From positions 23,731,674 to 23,795,673 of the forward strand of contig NC_092700.1 in the NCBI RefSeq assembly GCF_964275005.1: a DNA stretch of 64,000 bases, given 5' to 3'. A model generated the notes under the pieces. The model did not search any database. It saw only the letters and a list, made by a program, of their open reading frames with translations, and was not told where the DNA came from. How positions within the stretch are numbered: the first letter of the stretch is position 1; each line of letters starts with the position of its first letter. Both the position numbers and the translations under genes were made by a program. Shown in pieces: positions 26,301-58,624 of the stretch. This DNA comes from Diadema setosum. Lineage: Eukaryota; Echinodermata; Echinoidea; Diadematoida; Diadematidae.

Positions 26301-28459
26301 ACACATACACATGTACTGATGTAGCCCATTGTAGTACCACATGTAGTAATGTGTATACTGCGACCTTTTCATTGTTACACTCAGTAACAGACCCCAAAAT
26401 AGAGGTTCGTGTTTGCAAGCGGAAATCATTTTCTTTTATAAATTCTTGGGATGATTTACCTAAATAATTATTAAGAAATGTATCAAGTATATGTAATTCA
26501 TGTGTGTTTCCTCCCGTAATTATTAAAAAAAGATCAAAAAATCACGGCGAGATTGCGTCCGGATAATAGAGAGATCCGGATAAAGGGAGGCCGGATAATA
26601 GAGGTTCAACTGTAGTATGAAGAGTAGGCATTGATTTGCCTTTGCTGTCATTCCACAGAGATTTCTTTTCATTTAAGAAACTGAAATCATAATGGTTTGC
26701 ATTGATGGAACCTTTCAAGGTGCAGTACAAAATGGTCTTTTCACAAACAATACTATTACTGATGCCAAGCTTGAATGTAGCAGAGCATTAGTTTTTAATC
26801 ATCTTGCAGGAGTACAACAAGACACATGGTTTCTCTTCTGGAAGCAATCAGAGAAAACAACATGATTTCTTAGTATTGGATGTATGGATGTGTTATCATT
26901 ACAATTATATATTCCTTGCAGATTGTAGGGTGTGTTACACCTTATGCTTCAGGAGCACTATTCATCCTAACTTGATGACACAAGCACACATACTGTATGT
27001 ATTCTTACGTTTTGAAATCATTCAGTGGTGGATGGTTGGGTTTGTGTGTAGTCCTGAAAATGACCTACTCAATGTCAATGTTTCGGTAAGCATGTTCTTG
27101 CAGTCCTCACAAGAATTTTCCCCTGGATGGTAAAAAACAGTTACCCAAATATTGAGATTGAGTGCCAGTAGGTCCTGTTTAGGACCACATTCACATCCAA
27201 GAAAGAATACCTGGTGTATCATGAAACCATCCATTACGAAAATTTTACCACCATGAAAATCTTCAAACAATGCCCGTTTTAAGTCACTTTTTAGGGCAAA
27301 ATTATGAAGAGGTGTACTATGTTCGCATTGGACGTACCTTGGTATTCATTTGTAGAACTTCCATATTTCTCCCCAGGTTTCTAAAGTGTTCCTAGGGGCC
27401 CATGCCCTATTAGCCAATGGCTATGTGATGTCGAGAGTGGGGTCATCAGTCATCGCCATGGTAGCGAAGGCCTACAATGTCCCAGTTCTCGTGTGCTGTG
27501 AGACATACAAGTTCAGCGACAGGGTTCAGACGGACAGCTTTGTCACAAATGAGCTAGGTATGTTAGATGTCATTTTGTCAAACTGTGTGAGGTGCTATAA
27601 TATACTGTATATGACAAATATTTAGTGAGGTTTTTATTTTCGCGAGTCAGCTGCAATATGCGAAATTAAAGACTCGTGAAAATATTTACTCTGATCCCGA
27701 TATGAATGTGATGTACGTGTATTCTCTGTTCAGTACAGTACTCCACGATCATGAATTTAACCACTCACGAAATCATCGGGAAGTCTTGATTTGCGAAAAT
27801 TTAGACTTGCTAAATATATGGTGTATACAGTACCACTTCACCTACTGGGTTTCCTGGTCTCTGGAGATCTGGGTGATCACATCCAACAAGAAATTTTTTT
27901 ATCTGCAACGTATTCATACTTCTCAGTATGTTGTCACCTGTTTCAAAGAAAGTTATGACAAGAGCTTTACAATCCCTTTTTTTTTCCCTTCTTTTTATGT
28001 AAAATTCCAATGTCGAATGACATGACAGATAGTGCATATGCCCATTTATAATGAAGAGTAAACTTCCATGTAATAATCCAAGGAAATATGATGAAGATGT
28101 ATGAAATTAACAATTCATCTCACTACCAGATTTCAAGAACGATTCTTGGTATATGATTTTGAATCTGGATAATGTTGGATAAGATTTTCTTTGTGTCATT
28201 CTCCAATATCAGCCAATAATCTGTATATCTAAATTCCGATTTTCATTCCAATTTGCCAGGTGACCCTGAGGACTTGGTCTCTGTCAGACGACCCAAGAGC
28301 AACCTTGACAATTGGCGGGACATCAACTCTCTCAGCCTCCTCAATCTTGTCTATGATGTCACTCCTCCCGACTTCGTCTCCATGGTGATCACCGAACTTG
28401 GGATGCTGCCTTGCACGTCGGTACCTGTCGTACTCAGGGTCAAGAACATTGAGGGTTGA
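17382..28459 (+). CDS. EIF2B4: Translation initiation factor eIF2B subunit delta
   Basis: Ten coding exons: 17382-17630, 19472-19616, 20355-20455, 21487-21662, 22264-22371, 22770-22872, 25108-25238, 25744-25921, 27377-27557, 28260-28459. All have GT-AG borders and matching phases, giving 523 residues, close to the vertebrate length. eIF2B is the guanine-nucleotide exchange factor for eIF2; delta belongs to the alpha/beta/delta regulatory core that senses phosphorylated eIF2-alpha in the cytosol. Residues 30-90 are lysine/glutamate-rich, and 91-130 are Gly/Ser/Thr-rich and disordered. From about residue 175 the conserved part begins ([34 protein letters not shown]), then [61 protein letters not shown] and the C-terminal ITELGMLPC...VPVVLRVK. 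These blocks match the human protein as I remember it. The start is the first ATG of the frame after a possible 5'UTR acceptor at 17342. Confidence 0.96.
17730..17937. mobile_element. TA-flanked palindromic MITE, copy 1 of the TACTGTAAA family
   Basis: In EIF2B4 intron 1. It starts near TACACTGTAAA and ends TACAGTA; the interior has TTTCGCGA and TTCACGAA words in both orientations, as in the copies at 27603, 29555, 30202 and 32054. Confidence 0.6.
18420..18976. mobile_element. Non-autonomous element with TTAA duplication, AGGTAGGG ends
   Basis: Inverted ends AGGTAGGG and CCCTACCT (one indel apart) are bounded by TTAA on both sides (18416-18419, 18977-18980). It lies in EIF2B4 intron 1 and has no coding content. 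Confidence 0.55.
21180..21262. repeat. Dispersed repeat fragment ending CAGTACCTTTAA
   Basis: The segment GATATC..ATTTTTTTTT..AATCACTG(C/T)TCCCA..GGTAAACAG..ACCTTTAA also occurs at 61010-61090. Its end, CCT|TTAA, resembles the TTAA-bounded elements in this window. It lies in EIF2B4 intron 3; the left end is not found. Confidence 0.5.
23081..23253 (-). repeat. tRNA-derived SINE-like segment with inverted B-box arms
   Basis: The minus strand of 23085-23155 has an A-box-like TAGCCTGGTGGTAG, a perfect B box GGTTCGAATCC, a D stem, and a five-pair anticodon stem closing loop CTGGAAA. The acceptor strands do not pair and the T stem is broken, so it is not a working tRNA. The B-box arm recurs inverted at about 23217-23245 (ATGACAGGTTTGAATCCTAC). 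It lies in EIF2B4 intron 6, immediately left of a GCCTCCGC repeat. Confidence 0.5.
23250..24246. mobile_element. GCCTCCGC-ended dispersed repeat with AGGTCA arrays
   Basis: The left end TATGCCTCCGC with GGCCGGAGGCATTATG is answered at the right by CATTATGGCGGAGGCATG. Near the left end is a (TCCG)n run (23299-23318). The middle repeats a module: 'CTCCATATCTCG', 'AACTCAAGGTAT(C)', then AGGTCA direct repeats. No coding frame. From memory, repeats with this start and AGGTCA blocks are common in marine invertebrate genomes. It lies in EIF2B4 intron 6. Confidence 0.65.
25462..25560. repeat. About 100-bp palindromic repeat, copy 1
   Basis: A diverged version of a small inverted-repeat element (ends near GAGGACnnACT and ACTCGGGGAC; middle TTTCCCACAGACA). 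Better copies are at 54343-54437 and 55900-55992. It lies in EIF2B4 intron 7. Confidence 0.45.
26176..26612. mobile_element. Tigger-like MITE, TA target duplication
   Basis: The left end is TA|CAGTTGAACCTCTCGTATCC and the right end is ATAATAGAGGTTCAACTG|TA. Subterminal CCGGATAA words occur in both orientations. No transposase frame. It lies in EIF2B4 intron 8. Confidence 0.8.
27603..27832. mobile_element. TACTGTAAA-family palindromic MITE, copy 2
   Basis: Starts TACTGTA and ends TACAGTA; TTTCGCGA and TTGCGAAA words are inside. It lies in EIF2B4 intron 9, shortly after exon 9. Confidence 0.6.
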
Positions 28460-29554
28460 AAACCCTACCGATTATATTTTGTCTGCATGGAGTCGTATTA
28501 TTCATCAGTAGGATTTCCAGAGCTGGCCAGTGTAAAATTCCATCATTGGACATTTACCCTTCCAACCCTGAGTGAGTTGGATGTTTCGTTTTAGGTCTGG
28601 CCCAGTGAAGAGAACTTCCTTTCAAATAATCCATAAGGATTCAGAATAGTGACTCTCGATTAGAGACATTTCAGCCTTTCAGGGCACATACATTTGGATA
28701 GCAGACATGGTTGGCATTAAAACTTGTGTCTCTGACCCTGGCTTTACCATTCATGGAATGATAAAGCAGATGGAATCCATTTAAGCAATGTAAGAATCTC
28801 TTGATTTGAATTCTCTGTCCTAAAGGCAAACCTTGGCCATCATTGCTAGTGGTGTGTGAATGACATGGAAGGTTCTGTGAGTTATAGCAGGTGACTTGAT
28901 TGACTTATTGGAAGTCATGGAATTTGTGGAATACTAAACCTTTTATGTGCCCAGGCATGTAGGTTGATTTACTGCCAAGCTTCTTCAAAGCATTCAGGTA
29001 TCCATTGAAACTTTAGCCAGGAGTACAAAAGCACAAAAGCAAGCCCACCCTGCTGTAACCATGTACCTCAGTCCATAAGGTCATGATGACACAATAAGGA
29101 TTATGTGGATTACTAATGTCCAGTCATTGGGGCCATTTGGTGAAGAAAGCACTCCAGTGTGTGGCAATTTGTGAAAAATAAGTATGGGGGGGGGGGGTAA
29201 TTGTCAAAGCTATCAATCTAAACCATGCAGAAATACACTGCATCTTTTGGTGAGTAGAAGACATCTCAAGGACCCTGAAGGTGCTAGAGGATTAATGTTT
29301 GAATCTATTCCATGAGCAGTCCAGGTTCTGGACACCTCTTGTCATCACCCCTCCCTATTAATAGTGCAACATCAACCATGAAGGGCTGTCATTTGGTCAA
29401 TCTGCATGACTTTGCTAAAGGTACACAGATGTGAGTATTCAAGAGGGCGCTGTTTCATGGACCCACACTTATACATCTGCCATGTTCCTAATGTCTAAAC
29501 AAAACTGATTCATATGCCAAGTATATTGAAATGTCAATCCCAGTTTTTACAGCA
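28460..29554 (+). other. EIF2B4 3' untranslated region and downstream flank
   Basis: No further coding sequence. I saw no canonical AATAAA within the first kilobase, so the cleavage site is unknown. A G10 run lies near 29187. Confidence 0.4.
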
Positions 29555-29777
29555 TACTGTAAAAGTGGATATATTTTTGCGTGACTAATTTTTGGTGTTC
29601 AGCTGGATAAGAAGAGTGTCGCATGTTTTTATATTTGCAGTATCAAGACATCAACTACAGGAACATACAAAACTATGGCAAGCAAAAATATTTGTGCGCT
29701 TCTATTTTTGTGCTAGTTTCTGATTGCGCGAAATGTGCAAAAATTTCAACACCACAAAAATTTCCACTTTTACAGTA
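29555..29777. mobile_element. TACTGTAAA-family palindromic MITE, copy 3
   Basis: Inverted ends TACTGTAAAAGTGGATAT and TTTCCACTTTTACAGTA; TGCGCGAAATGTGCAAAAA words are inside. Confidence 0.75.
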
Positions 29778-30201
29778 CCACATACAGATCTTCAAAGATG
29801 AAAGTTTGCTTTTTAGCTTGCTGAGGAAACTGGAGAAAGGTCGAATGGACTTGGTTGAAATCATTGAATGTGCATAAAATGGGACAGACCCTTGCAAAGA
29901 AATAGCAATCAGAGACATATATAGAAATGTTATCTTTTCAAATGTGCTCTAGATTTGAGAATCATTTATAACTTTGGTTCTGACAGAGGCTTTACATTGA
30001 AAATTGATTGACAAAAACAATTTCATATGAACAGATGGCTCATATATGGAAAAGAAATATTTTACCTCATTGTATGCAACACTATTTAATGACGAGTATT
30101 TGTAAATTGTAATTATTATCTAAGCAATACATCAACAATCAACAGAAATGTCACTGTGTAAATGATGCCATGAATGCCAGCAATTCAGCACCATATTCAT
30201 G

Positions 30202-30414
30202 TACTGTAAAACATGATATTTTTGCGGCATGAAATTTGGCATGCAAATTGGAGCCGACGGCCTTTTTTACGGCATAAAATCTTCGCACGTTGCCTCAAGA
30301 TTCAATGCGTATAGTGTAGACGAGGACTTTCATCTGCATTTTAATTTCGTGAATCTTAGCTCTCGCGAAATTTGCGAAATTAAAATGCACACGAACATGC
30401 CTTGTTTTACAGTA
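30202..30414. mobile_element. TACTGTAAA-family palindromic MITE, copy 4
   Basis: Starts TACTGTAAAACATGATATTT and ends TGTTTTACAGTA, with TTTTGCGGCATGAA and TTCGCGAAATTTGCGAAATT inner words. More diverged from copies 3 and 5. Confidence 0.65.
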
Positions 30415-30623
30415 CATGTACATTGTATGTACAAGAGACTCCCGTTATAATGAGGACCATAAGACTGGCAGTTGTCTTTAAGTATATCAAAATTTCATTA
30501 TAGCCAAACAAAACAGTATGTAATTGTAGTCATTTACGGCTCTGAATTTTCACTCCATTGTGTTGAAATTTTGGTATAAATGTGTTTGTTATAACTGGAG
30601 TGCTCTGTATGTACAGTGTATTA

Positions 30624-30925
30624 CAGAGACTCCAACTCTCCCGCTTTCGACGGGAGATCTCCCACAGAAAGCCCATTTTTGCAAAATCTCCTGTTCTCCC
30701 GCTTGAGATTTAATTTCTCCCTCTTGAAATGATTTCTTACTTAGTGTCATCGTATGTCGAAAAATAAGCCTTATATAGCATGAGATATCGTCTAGAACCC
30801 TAGAGCTGGACCCCGACTACAAGGAACTTCGTGCTTTGTGCACGTCAAGTTGGAGTCTCCCGTTTGCTAGGGGTTTTAGGCGGGAGAATCTCCAGATCAG
30901 AAGGTGCTTGTGTTTGGGGTCTCTG
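30624..30925. mobile_element. Short inverted-repeat transposon, GTATTA flanks
   Basis: CAGAGACTCCAA at the left is matched by the inverse TTGGGGTCTCTG at the right, and GTATTA lies directly outside both ends (30618-30623, 30926-30931). CAGAG termini suggest a hAT relative, though hAT duplications are 8 bp. TCTCCCG words recur inside. No coding frame. Confidence 0.6.
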
Positions 30926-31437
30926 GTATTACTTTGTGATGTGTTGTGCTGTTTCACTGTGGGATATACAATGTATCATATATTGTATGTTGATAGAATA
31001 ATTGTGTGCCAAGTGGGGAATACTTGGCCGACACAGGGAATATCTAAACACAAAGTGTAAAGAAGATTATTGGAAAGTAAATCCTACTCTTTTATGATAA
31101 CATGCCACTTCTAGCTTCTGGTGTTTTTGGGTATGCTCATCTGCGATCCTGCTTTTGTGGATTCCAAGTTGAATGTATTTTGCTTCTATGGCTGCACATA
31201 GTGAAAGTGTGATTCAGCTCACACATCCAGTTCCTTTCGTATACAGTGATGAGAGTTTCATCAAGATTGCAAATGAAAGATGGTACAATTGTATTTGAAA
31301 GTTTCAGATTTCACGAAACTGTGACCTTTATTGCAAATACACGTACATGCAATTGTACGTACGTTTTCAATTGCTGAGGAAATAGCAGGCCTCACAAGTT
31401 TCTTTTTGACCTGCACACATTTTGAACTACAAGTACC

Positions 31438-31560
31438 AGGGCCCCGTCTTATAAAGCCTTCAAATCAATCACAAGTCCCCAAATCAATCGCAAATTGCAT
31501 TGCAGCTCACAAGAAACTTGTGATTGATTTCTATCACAAGTCTTTATAAGACAGGCCCCA
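31438..31560. mobile_element. Small MITE with GGGCCCCGTCTTATAAAG ends
   Basis: The left end GGGCCCCGTCTTATAAAG and right end CTTTATAAGACAGGCCCC are near inverses. The interior holds AATCAATCACAAGT and its inverse ACTTGTGATTGATT, so most of it can fold into one hairpin. Confidence 0.75.
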
Positions 31561-32053
31561 GGTAATTTTTTTTTATTTATTTATTTTTTTTTTAAATGAT
31601 AATTTTTATACAAGTTTTCATCTCATAACCTGAATGGAAATGAGAAAATCTTGTGTTCTCAGCACCATAATGTCTTCGTTATGTGATAAGCTAGTACTTT
31701 GTATAAATCAGTATGGGCCCTGGAATTAGGATATAACACAACCCTCTCTATATAACATGATGATTTTGTTGGCCCGTAGTCTTATGTTTCTTTGTTTCTG
31801 TACTCTTAAAGTGAGAAACATGCCATAACAAGGTAATTGCCATTATTTTTAGATCCTCGTTAAGAGGTTCCCCTGTAATTATAACTGCTATGGGTGAAGA
31901 GGATGTACTGTAGTGTAAATTAACAAAATAATTACTTCCATTGTAAATTATTTTTTTTGTATATGGTCAGTGTGAGAGTTGCAATGTGATGTCATTCCTA
32001 CAATATTTGCATATGTGGTTGTAAGAGACCAATATCACTTTTCTCTGAAAACG

Positions 32054-32229
32054 TACTGTAAAAGTGGAAATTTTTGTGCATTTTGCGTGGCCAGAAACTA
32101 GCCCCCAAAATAAAGCACGCTTATATTTCCAATCGCTTATATTCCATAGAATTAAAAACATGCAAAATTTGTCTTCTACTCGGCAGAGCGTGACGAATTA
32201 CGAATGCAAAAATATCCACTTTTACAGTA
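32054..32229. mobile_element. TACTGTAAA-family palindromic MITE, copy 5
   Basis: Ends TACTGTAAAAGTGGAAATTT and ATATCCACTTTTACAGTA are near perfect inverses. The inner word CTACTCGGCAG is also found in the fragment at 37131-37175. Confidence 0.8.
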
Positions 32230-33567
32230 GTTAGTGATGCTTTTACATTTTCTTAGTTTTCTCGTTTAATTTTGTGGCTTAAGGCTCAGTTATAAAAAAC
32301 AAACAAACACAAAAACATGCATATTGTCCTCACAAATGAAAGCAACAAAGATCAAAGACACAGGACAGTCATTTTTCCATTTTCCCCTCAAGTTTATTAG
32401 AACACTCTACTACTCGGTCCACAGGACTAGAAAATTCTGCAAGATATAACACTATTGTAGGTCTTCCCTGATAACATTTTCATTTACGTATAAATGTGAT
32501 GCTGAAGAGCAAATCTAAAGCAAAACGAATTCATACTTTCAAACCGAGATCTTGTAGGGTAGGAAATACATAAGATATGTTGTATCTACTCTCATGGTTA
32601 GAGTGTGTTGTGTGCTCATTATGAATGCGATAGAAGAAGTAGTCACCATACAAAACAACACACAACAAAAGGAAAATAGTGTCCATTCACACCACTGACA
32701 AAAACAAAAACAAAAACTATTCTGATATTATACAAGTAAATTGTGATTACATCACACATCCATCACTATCTGAACTAAATCATTTTTTCCAGACATCAGC
32801 AGGGTATCAAAACGGCTGAACTGGGACACTGCAAATTCTTCTTTCCATCCTACACAAATCCTCTGAATTTCACAAATCAGGCAATGCATCAGTATAACTG
32901 GAATTCATGTTTGGGTAGACTTTTTTTTTTAAAGATTCTAAAAAGTGTGTGTGGGGGTGGGGTGGGTCTGCAACCCCCTAACCCCTGGTATTGAGGTCCT
33001 GATTTGCATTGTACCTTCTGACGTGTCTCTCTTGACTAACATGGCTTGCCAATGGGTCAGCAATTCAGATATTAACTTGGTTGGAAAAAACAAACTCATG
33101 CGCGCATTACTATTGATACATTTAATGAAAATGAAACCCCCATCCTCGAGTTGGCTCCATCAGTTTACAAAGTATACCAAATTTGCAATTAATATTGCTT
33201 TTAATTCTCACATGTCCAAGTCTCCTGATCTACAGGTCAGGTAAATAACACTAGAATTTTAAAGAAAAATATATTTTCTTTCTCCTGCTGATAACCATAA
33301 GTACAGCACACACAAGACATTTACATTGCATTCGGGAATATTACGTCCCACATTACAATAAAGTGACAACCACGCTATTTCTTCAGAAACTACAGAAATC
33401 AAAACAAAAAGGTGAATATTAAAGTGGTCCAACTTCTCTTTTCAAAGAGAAGAATGGTGCTTAAAGACACTGACACATACACTGTAACACACTGCCAAGG
33501 GGTTATTTGACGCATATTGAATGACTTCAATACACATGAACACAATTAGCTTGCCCATTTGCATGCT

Positions 33568-33598
33568 TGTTTGTGTGTGTGTGTGTGTGTGTGTGTGC
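33568..33598. repeat. (TG)n microsatellite
   Basis: About 14 uninterrupted TG units. Confidence 0.9.
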
Positions 33599-34248
33599 AT
33601 TTATCTACAGAATACAATATGAAGATGATTATGCTTGGCAGATTTCGAGATATATAATGTAGTACTATTAAAACTTTACATGTGATTTTAGAGTTCTTTT
33701 CTTTTTAAACCCAAACCATCAAAAATTTGCTTTACATAGTACATAATTCCCACAAGCTACCAAACAAACAAAAAGAAAGAATAACAATTTAATAAATAAC
33801 CATACAGATTTTGTGTAGAGCCTTTCAACAACACAACTACAGTTTAATTAAATTAATGCTGTTACATCTTCAATATGTTCATCGAAAAGCAAGTAACCCA
33901 GTTTCACAAATGCAAGAAGCCTTTTGAGGCTCATTCCTGCTTACACCTGGACTCCATAACACAAAGAAGTTGAAATGATAGCAACTCTTGCCACAGTGGC
34001 AAATGCCGTGGTAACTTGTCATGGTAACAACAAAAATCCTGCTTCCTGATTGGCTGTGGCCACAAGAAGTTGCCATTCTAGTAAGAATTAATATCACAAG
34101 ACCCGGCAAATTATAAGAACACCAGGACACACCACTGTATAATATATTCTCTGTGTAAAAATACTGACACACATTTGGAGCTGTGATATAGCTTTAGCAT
34201 GAACTTTGGCATGGGTGACAGCACAAAACAAAATGAAGCAACATTTAA

Positions 34249-34605
34249 AGGGGAAGGCTAGTAACTGATCAGTGGGAATCAGTGGAAATGCTGGGAGATG
34301 ATTGTTCCGATCCTTATGGGATTCATTCAAGAGTTCATTGTATATCTATTGTTGTGTGAAAATGATTTGCTTCAGAATGGTCTCATATTCAAGTAATGTG
34401 CAGTTTAATGCTTCCAGGTTAGCGTCCCTGGTCAGTGACGGAGCATTAATCTGCACATTACTTGAATATGAGACCGTTCTGAAGCAAATCATTTTCACAC
34501 AACAATAGATATACAATGAACTCTTGAATGAATCCCATAAGGATTGGAACAATCATCTCCCAGCATTTCCACTGATTCCCACTGATCAGTTACTAGCCTT
34601 CCCCT
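34249..34605. mobile_element. Near-perfect hairpin MITE with TTAA duplication
   Basis: Two 155-bp arms (34249-34403 and 34451-34605) are inverted copies with only a few mismatches, around a 47-bp centre that itself begins and ends in inverted TTAATGCT/AGCATTAA. TTAA flanks both ends (34245-34248, 34606-34609); the ends read AGGGGAAGGCTAG and CTAGCCTTCCCCT. Open frames on both strands begin with the same peptide because the arms are mirror copies. TTAA targeting is typical of piggyBac, but the termini are not the usual CCC, so the family is open. Confidence 0.88.
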
Positions 34606-35097
34606 TTAATCATTATAGTTTAATAGCTTTGGGGGACATTTATAGGACCGTGCCACCAAGCATCACAAAATGATCAGCAAATGAGCGTGACAAGATTAAA
34701 TATTTTTGAAAACAATAGCTGGGAAGATGGCTATTTTGATCAATGATCAAATGATGGAAAATAGTGACCCAAAATAAACAATGATTGAAATATTACATTC
34801 CTAAGCACCGATGTGACAGTCCTACAGGATTTGATACACCAAGGCAGAATTATTTAGATATATTTGATTCCCTGCACAGGCATATTCATATTTGTATAAT
34901 TTAGCTTATTGTATAATTGCTTCATAATCAATATACATTTTTCACCCATCTGCTCACACACCCTTTCCGCACTCAAGATCCTAATTTGAACCACTCAATC
35001 ACAGTCACAATGCTGTAATTGAGTTTAACCTCCAAACCGTCGTCCATATACAGTCTGTATCATATAGTACCCCTTCTCAAGAGTCTACTTATTTCCA

Positions 35098-35103
35098 TTT
35101 ATT
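35098..35103 (-). terminator. Possible AK2 polyadenylation signal (AATAAA)
   Basis: The minus strand reads AATAAA about 475 bp past the AK2 stop codon. It is the nearest canonical hexamer I noticed; more distal ones exist (about 32392). Confidence 0.3.
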
Positions 35104-35577
35104 ATTGACACAAACATCCCTGTGAGTTCCATCATGAGCTCATACAAAGGCCAACAATATCTCAGTGCGATGCACTACTGTATACACCATACACTTCATG
35201 AGGCTAATTTTTCACAAATCGGGACTTCCTGACAATTTCACAAGTGGTTAAATTTGCGATCTTGGAGGTGCAGTCCTGAACGGGGAAATAAATGCGTACA
35301 CGTCACACACCCATGCTGGGATTCAAACATTTGCGCATGTTTTTAAATTCACAAATAGCAAATAGCATGTGATTCATGAAATATACGGTGTACAGAGTAG
35401 ATGGAGAACCTTTGTTTTACACACACAACAGTTTCCACATAATCACAGGGCTTGCCCTCTTATGATCGTTCAAGTTTATCAACTATGAGTTAAGTCGCAA
35501 AAATATACGTTCTGCTCGAACTACTCAGATTTAAAAATTGAAAAAAAAAGGAAAGAAAAAAAAACATGATGCAGTAA

Positions 35578-57828
<22,251 letters not shown>

Positions 57829-58620
57829 TTTGTTTCAGGAAGAAAGTTGGGTCTTCTGCTGTTTGCGGTACGACGGAATCTTGTGCACGTGTGTGACGTG
57901 TTAAGTGAAATCGATCACGAAAAATGAATTTGAAGACATATAATTGTTCAATCGATCTAAATTTAGACTCGTATTACAGGCGCCTTGTGGAACTGTACTC
58001 GCAGAACGCCATGCATCCCCGTTCCGCTCCATAAAAAACCGCGTCCACAAAGGAGGAATAAAAGATAGATATACTGCGAACAAGTAGACTAAGAGACTGA
58101 AAGATAGATAGATTAATACTTATAATTGATAAAGATGGACTGATAAAAGAATCTGAACTTTAATACTCACAATGAGAATCAAGGTATAGACCATATCAAG
58201 CTCCATAATACTGATTGAAAAATCAAAAAAAATAATTGTGTGAATTTCGCGCTCGAGTTAAGTCATTAAACGTTCCACTTCCTTTGCCTATAGTTTTGTG
58301 CTATTTTCTTCCATTATCAAAATAGAATATCGATGATAACTTTTACAAGGCGAAGTTGAATGGCACCATTGTCTGAACCTCGAAAACTTGAGTAAAAAGG
58401 CAACACTATAAACTACTATAAACCCATATGTTAAGGTCTGTTGTACCACAAAATATCCTATCATATAAAATTATCGCGATAAAGCCTAAAATATAGGGAG
58501 ATATCTGAATATTTCTCCATAAACCGTAACTGTGGATTGTTAAGTCTGGAAACATTTGTATTGTAACTGTTGTTCACATTTTGTGTATTTAACAATACTT
58601 AACATCGATTTTGGTTTATA
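57829..58620. other. AK2 distal promoter side of the AK2/ATP6V1H intergenic region
   Basis: Directly upstream of the AK2 ATG. I recognise no TATA box. The transcription start should lie within the first few hundred bases. No other gene is visible. Confidence 0.4.
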
Positions 58621-58624
58621 GTAA

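Noticed and set aside
34302-34552. Two open frames on opposite strands starting with almost the same peptide
   Set aside because: Explained by the inverted arms of the hairpin MITE.
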